64,000 bases of DNA from an archaeon (GTDB lineage: Archaea > Nanobdellota > Nanobdellia > Woesearchaeales > GW2011-AR9), in NCBI GenBank assembly GCA_018697095.1, contig JABHSG010000003.1, forward strand, positions 212,895 to 276,894, given 5' to 3'. Under the pieces are notes generated by a model. That model worked only from the letters and a program-made list of their open reading frames with translations, was not told the origin of the DNA and ran no database searches. The translations under genes were made by a program, and so were the position numbers. Below, piece by piece: positions 1 through 8,800 of the stretch; the stretch's first letter is position 1, and each line of letters begins with the position of its first letter.

Positions 1-132
1 AAAAAACGTGCAATTCAAATGATGCCATTCATCAAAAAAACTTTTCAAAATTCAACTCCAGATATCCAAAACGATATCGCAAATGAATTAGAATTGGATC
101 AAGATCACATTCTCTGGTTAAAAAAACCATAA
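1..132 (+). CDS. C-terminal fragment of an unidentified protein (5' end outside window)
   Basis: An open frame enters at base 1 and ends with TAA at 130-132, giving 43 residues that finish HILWLKKP. The stretch is basic, then acidic, and looks helical. It precedes the GlyRS gene by about 80 bases. The fragment RAIQMMPFIKK loosely recalls the C-terminal region of class I aminoacyl-tRNA synthetases such as archaeal LeuRS, but this is a weak impression and no function is assigned. Confidence 0.5.
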   Translation, partial: KKRAIQMMPFIKKTFQNSTPDIQNDIANELELDQDHILWLKKP

Positions 133-214
133 TTGCCATAAATAAGTAATTCTAACTAAAAATAAAGCAATTATATCAGCAAGCTTAATAAAAAGAAATC
201 AAAGTCATTATCTC

Positions 215-1768
215 ATGTCTAAAGATAATCAATCTAATCACAGCTCCCAAGACCTAGCTACTTTTGCAAAAAAGAAAGGTTTCATCTATCCTTCTTCTGA
301 GATTTATGGTGGTTTAGCTGGATTTTATGATTATGGTCATCTTGGAACTATGCTTAAACATAACTTTCAAAATGTTTGGAGAAAGTTTTTCTTAGATCTG
401 AATCAAAACTTTTACGAAATTGAAACAGCTAATATTATGCATAAAAATGTCTTCAAAGCTTCAGGTCATTTAGAAAATTTTGCAGATCCAATTGTGCACT
501 GCGCTAAACTTGCAAAAAACAAAAATTGTGATTGGAGCGCTAGAGCTGATCATCTTCTTGAAGAACATACAAAACAGCGTGCTGAAGATTTGACCAGTGA
601 ACAACTAACAACTGCAATTAAAAAAGCAGATCTCAAATGTCCAGAATGTAATTCAGAACTTCAAGATGTAGAAACAATGAATATGATGTTTCCAGTAAAT
701 CTTGGTGTTGGTTCCAAAGGTTCAGGTTACTTAAGGCCAGAAACTGCTCAATCTCCTTATGTGAATTTCAAAGCTCAATATGAATTGCAAAGAAAAAAAC
801 TCCCCATGGGTTTAGCACTTATCGGGCGTGCATACCGTAATGAAATCTCGCCAAGAAACCTCACAATTCGTTTAAGAGAATTTACTCAAGCAGAACTGCA
901 AATTTTTTTCAATCCAAACTTAATCGAAGAGCACGAAGACTTCGAATCAATTAAAGACGTGAAAATCCAAACACTTCTTTTAGAAGACCGTAAAACTAAC
1001 AAAATAGTTCAACGCTCAGCAAGCGAATTAGTAACAAAACATAACTTGCCAAAGTTCTACATTTACCATTTAGTGAAAATCCAAGAGTTTTACCTAAATC
1101 ATCTAAAAATACCAAAAACTCATATCAGATTTTATCAATTAAATGATAAAGAAAAAGCATTTTACAACAAATTTCATTTTGACATTGAAGCAGATCTTAA
1201 TACTCATGGTTGGACTGAAATAGGTGGGTTGCACTATCGAACAGATCATGACCTTTCTGGACATCAAAAAGTTTCCAAAACAAAAATGGAAATCTTCGAT
1301 GAACAAAGTAAACAAAAATTCATCCCTCATGTTTTAGAACTAAGTTTCGGAGTAGACCGTAATGTTTACACTCTTTTAGATTTAAATTATCAAAAAGACC
1401 AAAAAGAAAATAAGGATGCAAGAGGAAATGATGTACTAAATCTTCCAAAATCAGTAACTCCTTTTACTGCTGCAGTTTTGCCACTTGTTAAAAACAAACA
1501 GCCAATCACAAACAAGGCAAAAGAAGTATTAAAACTTCTAAAAGATAACAATGTAAAAACTTTCTACGACGAGGTTTCAAGTATCGGAAGACGTTACGCT
1601 AGAGCAGACGAAGCAGGGATCAAATATGCAATTACAATAGATTTTGACACGCTCGCACTCGACGAAGACAGCGATCCAAAACTCAAAGATACTGTGACGG
1701 TTAGAGATAGAAACACTTCAGAGCAAACAAGAGTAAAAATCACTGACTTAATCAAAGAAATAAGCTAG
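215..1768 (+). CDS. glyS: Glycyl-tRNA synthetase, archaeal/eukaryotic-type class II
   Basis: Charges tRNA-Gly with glycine in the cytoplasm. The 517-residue protein opens with the family block GGLAGFYDYGHLG. It has a CPEC half zinc site near residue 142, LRPETAQSPYVNFK, and class II motif 2 as GRAYRNEISPR. Motif 3 is ELSFGVDRNVYTLL, followed by a C-terminal anticodon-binding domain (VTPFTAAVLPLV through VTVRDRNTSEQ). The length fits the dimeric archaeal/eukaryotic family and not the bacterial alpha2beta2 form. The ATG at 215 precedes the first conserved block with a short polar leader. It terminates with TAG, which shows that TAG acts as a normal stop in this genome. Confidence 0.97.
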   Translation: MSKDNQSNHSSQDLATFAKKKGFIYPSSEIYGGLAGFYDYGHLGTMLKHNFQNVWRKFFLDLNQNFYEIETANIMHKNVFKASGHLENFADPIVHCAKLAKNKNCDWSARADHLLEEHTKQRAEDLTSEQLTTAIKKADLKCPECNSELQDVETMNMMFPVNLGVGSKGSGYLRPETAQSPYVNFKAQYELQRKKLPMGLALIGRAYRNEISPRNLTIRLREFTQAELQIFFNPNLIEEHEDFESIKDVKIQTLLLEDRKTNKIVQRSASELVTKHNLPKFYIYHLVKIQEFYLNHLKIPKTHIRFYQLNDKEKAFYNKFHFDIEADLNTHGWTEIGGLHYRTDHDLSGHQKVSKTKMEIFDEQSKQKFIPHVLELSFGVDRNVYTLLDLNYQKDQKENKDARGNDVLNLPKSVTPFTAAVLPLVKNKQPITNKAKEVLKLLKDNNVKTFYDEVSSIGRRYARADEAGIKYAITIDFDTLALDEDSDPKLKDTVTVRDRNTSEQTRVKITDLIKEIS

Positions 1769-1780
1769 TTCTCTATTTTC

Positions 1781-2248
1781 TTACCCTAAAGCGCATAAAC
1801 AAGTCCAATCACCACTAATCACAGCATTGTTTTGCACAATTTCCCCATCAAGTGTACTGGCAATAGCGTAGCTTCCACTTTGTCCACATTTGTAATTGCA
1901 CTTCATAACTCCACTGCCAGAATGTAAAACACTTTCTTGCGAAATAATTTCAACAACACCAAGTGAATCAATGGCTCCACTATCCGTAGCGTCTCCAGTA
2001 GCGGTAAAATAAGATGCGAGTAAAACCAAAATTGCAACTCCAGCTATCGCAATGAATGCTAAAAGTAAATAGTCAGTTGCCTTATGTTTTTTAGAATATC
2101 TTCCACGACTAAAATCTCTTCGGTCCATAGCATGTTCACGCAGATCTTTTTTTAATTGCCATTCTTTTTTTTTAATGGTCCTTTTATGTTGAGCCCTAGT
2201 TTTAACCAAGTCAGATTCTTTTCCACGCTCTTTTTTTTTAGCTGCCAT
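1781..2248 (-). CDS. Small single-pass membrane protein with cysteine-containing outer tail
   Basis: No known family recognised. The start is taken as the ATG at 2248 (MAAKKKERGKE); an upstream ATG at 2266 would only add six residues. The N-terminal half is strongly basic with many Lys/Arg (cytoplasmic). One membrane segment follows (LLLAFIAIAGVAILVLLASYF), then an outer tail with cysteines as CNYKCGQ and CLCALG that could form disulfides. A post-membrane TGDATDSGAID segment resembles the TG-A motif seen in other small surface proteins here. It is transcribed in the same direction as the next cysteine-tailed protein (2278-2616), so the two may be co-expressed. Confidence 0.75.
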   Translation of the reverse strand: MAAKKKERGKESDLVKTRAQHKRTIKKKEWQLKKDLREHAMDRRDFSRGRYSKKHKATDYLLLAFIAIAGVAILVLLASYFTATGDATDSGAIDSLGVVEIISQESVLHSGSGVMKCNYKCGQSGSYAIASTLDGEIVQNNAVISGDWTCLCALG

Positions 2249-2277
2249 CTTAATAAACAAATTCAATTATTTTAATT

Positions 2278-2616
2278 TTATTCTGAAATGTCATTACAAC
2301 ATCTGCAATTTTCATTTGTTGCTACAGTGCAAGTCTCTTCAAGTGGTAAGCAATAAGTTGTGTCACTTTGGGCATGACAAACATCGTAACAGCTTTCTCC
2401 GCCGGGATTCTCTACAGTAAAACATGCATTTTCAAGAAGATACAACATTCCTGTTTCGGTAGGTATACTTGAACTCAAACTCACTGCTTGCCCAACTACT
2501 GCTATGTCATTTCCACTATCTTCTAGACTTGCAGTTAAAAAAAGACCAAGTGCTCCAACTAGTAAAACTGCTCCAATAATCATAGCAACTTCTCTCCTTT
2601 CTTCTAAAACAAACAT
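2278..2616 (-). CDS. Small single-pass surface protein with cysteine-rich outer domain
   Basis: No family recognised. The likely start is the internal ATG at 2616 (MFVLEERREVA), because the upstream extension to 2703 adds a basic, non-conserved-looking stretch in front of an already complete signal anchor. After a membrane segment (MIIGAVLLVGALGLFLTA) comes VVGQAVSLSSS and then a domain with eight cysteines, including CYDVCHA and CRCCND, suggesting a disulfide-rich extracellular fold. It lies just upstream of the 1781-2248 gene with a 29-base gap and is divergent from the giant beta-helix gene. Confidence 0.72.
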   Translation of the reverse strand: MFVLEERREVAMIIGAVLLVGALGLFLTASLEDSGNDIAVVGQAVSLSSSIPTETGMLYLLENACFTVENPGGESCYDVCHAQSDTTYCLPLEETCTVATNENCRCCNDISE

Positions 2617-2776
2617 GAACCATATGACCTTTCTAGCATATTTAAAGGCTCGCAAAAATAACTCTAAAAAGCCTAAATGTCGTTGCAACAAACATAGCTT
2701 CAATGCACCACCATTTCCACTGCAACAATTCAGCGCAATTTATAGACGCTAAAACCACTCTTGTTTAATCCAAAGC

Positions 2777-2784
2777 TTTAAATA
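2777..2784 (+). promoter_or_regulatory. TATA box for the giant surface-protein gene
   Basis: TTTAAATA matches the archaeal TATA consensus and is preceded by an A-rich BRE-like CAAAG. Transcription would begin about 25 bases downstream, after the ATG at 2784. This argues that the real start is the later ATG at 2868. Confidence 0.5.
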
Positions 2785-2867
2785 TGCACAATCTTTCATT
2801 GCATAGTAGTTTTTACTATAAAAGAGGTGGAGCTTCTAGTATTATCGCTAGAGAGCTGGGTGTTTTA

Positions 2868-5800
2868 ATGATTGGGCAGAATAAAGGAAGTATTTCTCTA
2901 GCAATTGTACTTGTAGTAGGAGTTCTTGCTATGTCTGCTGGATTTTTTATTCTAAATGACGACACTTCTAATATTACTGGTGCAGCAATCGGTCCTGGCG
3001 ACCAATTAGACATTCAAAAAATAACAACATGTAACATTACTGTTTCAGAAGATATAGTCAATATTGGTCATGATTATGAATGTACCAATGAGCACGGGTT
3101 TATAATCGATACTGATGATGTCACAATTGATTGTCAAAACCATTCAGTTACTTGTGTGGGTGGATGTGGTGGAGCAACCACTGATAATGCAGGATTCTTA
3201 ATTAATGGTAAAAGTGGAGTTACAATTCAAAATTGTAGAGTTTTTGATTTCGACAATGGGGCAAGAATTCAAGGTAATGCAAGTCACAATCTTTTAACTT
3301 CAAATGTTTTCCAAGATAACTCAGATGGAGTTGATATCACAAACGCAATTTCTAACAATGTAACTTTAAGTGAATTTCACAACAACACAATGTGTGGTCT
3401 TAATTTTAGTAAGATGAGTCACGCGTCTACCGACACTGACAGCTTCAACAACGTTTGGAATAATTTATTTTACACAAATGGAACAACCACAACAGGTAGC
3501 CCAGAAGCTTGTAACGATTTAGCTAGCCACAATTATTGGTATCTAAACAAAAGCTGTTCTCAAACCAATGTTATTGGTGGGCCTTGTCTTGGTGGGAACT
3601 TTTGGGAAACTTACGAAGGTACTGATGTGACTGGTGATGGACTTGGGGATACTAATGTCCCATACCGTGATGGGAATATTTTAGCTGCTGGTAGTGGTGA
3701 CCGTCACCCTCTTGTGCAAGCTTGTTCTCTTCCAGGTGTTGGTAGCGAAGATATGATCTGTGAAGATAATGTTACTTCAACAACTGGGCAAGGTCTTGCA
3801 ATTGTGGATTCTATGGTTTTAGATTGTCAAAACAGGGGTCACTTTATTGGGAATACTACTTCGACAGACGCAGTAGCAGCTCAAAAAGGAATAGAAATAA
3901 TTGGTGTAAACAACGTAACTGTCAAAAACTGTAATTTTTTAAATTGGACACATGGGATTTATGTTCAGAACTCTTACAATATCAATTTAACAAATAATAC
4001 CTTTTATGATAACAATCATACAGGGATCTTCTTAGATTCTCTTTCATACGATGTAACAATTGAAAAAAGCAAATTTTACAACAAGAACATTACATCAAAT
4101 GTAACTTGGCAAAACACCGGTATTTTACTCTACTCAGCATATCCTTCTAACATCCTTAAGAGAAACACCATTCAAAACAATACTTTCTACAATGTGGATG
4201 TTGGAATTAACGCAAGTTTCAGTTCAGATTATGTTCTCATCCATAATAATGATATTTTTAATACAACTAATGCCGTAGTTATTGATAATTCAGATGCTTC
4301 AACCTTAACAAACAACAGTTTGCACAATAATACAAACGCTGGACTTTGGTTCTTTAATGCGCAAAATATCGAGTCACTTGGAACTTTCCCTTCATCTCAC
4401 AACTCTTTTTATGACAATGATTATGGGATGATTGTTGAAGATTCTACTTTTGACGGAACAATCCAGGGAGAATTTATCGGTGAAACAATAACTGCAATTT
4501 CCTTAAATGGAACTTCAAATCCAACTTTTGGTCAAACTTTAATTGACGGAGTAGATCAAACAGCAATTGGGATTTCATTTGATAATACAGCTTCAGCAAC
4601 TTTAAGCTACCTAAATATCTCACGAACAGAGTATGCAATCAAAAAAACTTCAAGTACAACCTCGTTAACTTACGGATCTCAAGAGTCTTTCATCTTCAAC
4701 AACACTTATGGAATTTATTTTGAAAATTCTGATAACTCAAATTTAACTTACGATTATACCCCAGGGCTTCAAAAGCCAACTAAATTTGAAAACAACACTT
4801 ATGCAATCTTTTTAGATACTTCTGATAATAATACATTCTCTGGATTCATCTTCAATAACAATACATTTGCATTAAATTTTAGTTCATCAAACAACAACTT
4901 AGTTTACAACAATAATTTCACCGATAGTAAAGTTCACGTAGCAGATAATGGGACTAATTTTTACAACACTTCAAAAACCACAACCACAAATGTAATTGCT
5001 GGATCTTCCATTGCAGGAAACTTTTGGGATGACTATAGTGGTTCAGATGCAACTGGTGACGCAATAGGGGACACTCTTTTGCCATATAATTCCTCAGAAA
5101 ACATCACTGGCAGTAATGGGGATTTTTTACCACTTTTAGCAAGCTCAGGAAATGCATCTTGTTCAAGCTTAACTCATAGTATTGAACTTTCAGAAAATAT
5201 TTCTGTTAATGGTTCTTGTTTTACAGTCCCTTCTTCAATCACAGTAGATTGCGGTGGATATTCTATTTTTGGAAACAATACTGGGACTGCCTTTACTGTA
5301 ACTGGAACTTCTGTAACAATTAAACACTGTAATCTTCAAGATTTTCAGACAGGAATTGATGCTTCAGCAGCAAATTCATTAACAGTTTACAATACAACCA
5401 TTACTAATTCTTCAATAGTCGCAATTAACCTTTCTTCTTTAACTGGTGCAAATTTAAGTGAACTAACTTTAGAAAACTCTTCTTCTGCAATTGGAATTAG
5501 TTTGATCGATACAACTTCTTCAGTAATTGAAGAATCAATTATTGATGGGTTTCACTATTCAATTTGGACAAGAGAGGCAGATAATAATAATATTTTTGGA
5601 TCATTTTTAAGAAACAGTTCAGTTGCTTTGATGCTAAATTCTTCAACTGGAAATACAGTATACAACAACTATTTCAATAGTTCAATTAATGCTGAAGATA
5701 ATGAATCAAATACTTACAGCCTTTCCTACCTTTGTGACTCTTCTACAACAAACATCTTAGGAGAAATTTGTTTTGGAGGAAACTTTTGGGCAGATTACTC

Positions 5801-8800
5801 TGGAGCAGACAATGGTTCAGGTTCATACCCATACAATGATTCTCAAGATGGTATAGGCGATACTAGTATCCCTTACAATTCTTCATCAAGAATTACTGCA
5901 AGTACTGGAGATGAACTTCCATTAATGCAAATCCCTGTAGTTTGTGGAAGAACTTTAATCACAAGTTCTAGCCTTTCTTCAAACATCGATGGTAATGGCT
6001 CTTGCCTAATAATTGGTGCCGATAACATCACACTAAACCTCAATGGATTTACTATCTCTGGGAACTCGTCAGGGATTGGAATAAATATTTCAAATCATCA
6101 AGGCGTGACTATAGTGGGTTCAGGAAACATTACTAACTTTAGTACTGGGATTTACGTAGATCCTTCAACAGAGATCAACATTTCAACAGTTGCAATCTCT
6201 TCTTCAGGCAAAGGAATTGAATTTTACGAGACAAATGATTCTTTTATTGAATATGTTAATCTAACTTCAAATGGTATTGGTGTTTCACTAAACGATTCAT
6301 ATAATAATACGATTTTTGGAAGCAATTTTTCTTCAAATACATTAGGTCTTGATATGATCTCATCAATAAACAATACTGTCTGGGATAACGCCTTTGATAA
6401 CACAGCAAACGCACAAGACGATGGGTCAATGAACTTTTACAACGGGACATTTTCACAAAATACCAGTATCATTGGTGGAACTTACCGTGGAGGGAACTTT
6501 TGGAGTGATTATACAGGTAAAGATAATGGTGGGGCATCCTTCCCTTACAATGCAACTGGTGATGCAGTTGGGGATTCACAAATTCCTTTTAATGTCTCTG
6601 GAGCAATCACTGGTGGTGATTATCTGCCTTTAGTAAGCGACCAAGGTTCAATCACTGAATGTCGAACAATCACTGAAGATACTATCCTTACAACTAATAT
6701 CACAGATTGTACCAGTGATGATGGTGTAACAATTAATGCTAATAGTATCACTTTGGACTGTAGGGGGTTTAGTATCTTAGGTGACGGATCAAACTCCGGA
6801 GTTTCAGTTAATGGTTATGATAATGTTATAATCAAAAACTGCCATATTGAAAATTTTGAGTACGGGATTAAAATTCAAAACGCAGTCGGTACAAAAATAA
6901 TTGAATCAAACAATGTTACTGCAAATACATTTTATGGGATTTATTTACATTCATCAACTAATACGAACATCACTGGAAATACAATCACTGACGATAACAA
7001 CGGTGTTTATCAAATCTCTTCAGATGGCACAACTGTTGAAGATAACACAATTAACTTACAAAGACGTTATTATTCAGTTTATTCACACGGATCAGATAGC
7101 CTGACTGTGAGGGATAACTTAATGGACGATAACTATCATGGTGTTTATTTAGTAAATTCAGACAATGCAGTTGTAATTGATAACAAAATTGACAATAGTG
7201 ATAAGTACAACATTTTTGTGCACAGCGGGTCAACTTCTGCTAAGATGCAAAATAATACTCTTACTGCCGCGCAGTACGGTATCTATGTCAAATCAGCAAG
7301 TAATTCAGCTAATATTACTAGTAACAATATTACAACAAATACAATTACTGGTGTATATCTTAAAGATTCAAGTTCAATTTCACTAGATCAAAATTCAATC
7401 ACTTCAAATGTTCTGAACTGGTATGCTTCAAACACCACTTCTTTAACTTCATTAAATGATTCAGTATCAGGAGCAGCTGGCGGTATTCAAATAACAACAG
7501 CTAATTCCCTTTCAATAACCAACCTTACAGTTAATGCTAGTACTAATCCAGCAACTCAAATCACAAGTAGTGATGATGCAAATATTCAAGGTAGTATTTT
7601 ACATGAAGGAATCACAATCACAAGTAGTGACGATATGGTTTTTGTAAACAATAACGCAACTTCGCAAACTAATTTCACTTCTTCAGACACTTCTTCAATT
7701 AATAGAAGTCAATTTACTATTCTTGAAGCAAGTTCAGCTTCCTTCGTTACAATTTGGTCAAATCTTATCGAAACTACACTTACTGCGCAGTCTTTAACTT
7801 CATCAACAATTGAGTCAAATAGTATCAACGGGTCTTCTACTGTCGCACTTAATCTTTTAGACGTTGATTCAAGTACAATTAAAGATAATACTCTCAAACA
7901 AAACGTCGTAGGAATAGTCTTAGCAAGCGATAGTGATAGTAACACTCTTTTAGAAAATTGGTTAGAAGACAATAATGATGGTATCAATATCAGTTCAGAC
8001 TCAGCTTCAAATACTTTGTACAACAATTATTTTGAAAATACTGTGAATGTTAATGAAAATGTTGCAAACACTTGGTATACTACTTATTCTTGTGCTTCTC
8101 CAAATATAGTTGGTGGGCCTTGTATTGGTGGTAATTTTTATTCAGACTATTACGGACTTGATGATGGATCAAGTGGCCGTAGTGAAGGAGATGGTATTGG
8201 AGATAACCCTTCGAGTCATACAGTTTCAGCGTCTTCTAGTGACACATATCCACTTGTACTTTATGTTGCAAGAATCTACCTTGAGCCAGTTAATACGACA
8301 ACAGCTAGTCTCTTAGCAGTCTCCAATAGAACTGGCACTCTAAGCAATGCTTCAGTAGTTCCAAATGAATTACAGATAATCAATTACAGTTCAAGCGGAT
8401 CTGAGTACCTAATTATCGACGGACTTTTCAACCAAAGCGATGTTGATGCATCGAACCTTATTATCGCAACAGATGCTAATATGACTTTTATCGATACTTC
8501 AACAACAACAGGTATGAACACAGGGTATACTACTTTTGTTTACCATAGCCAAAGACTTAACGGTGGAGTTTATCTTTGTCCACAGGCTTCAAGTCCTGCA
8601 AATGCAAATTCAACTTGTACAAATAGGGTAAACATAACAAATTTTCCTAGCACAACTAGTAAGGGTATAGCTGCTACTGCTTCATCTTCTTACTACAAAT
8701 TCACAAATATTACTAACACAAGTATTGGTGTCTCTTTGGAGTTTGGAAATCTTTGTGGTGCAAACATCTATCACGACGTGACTCTTGATCAATCATTTTA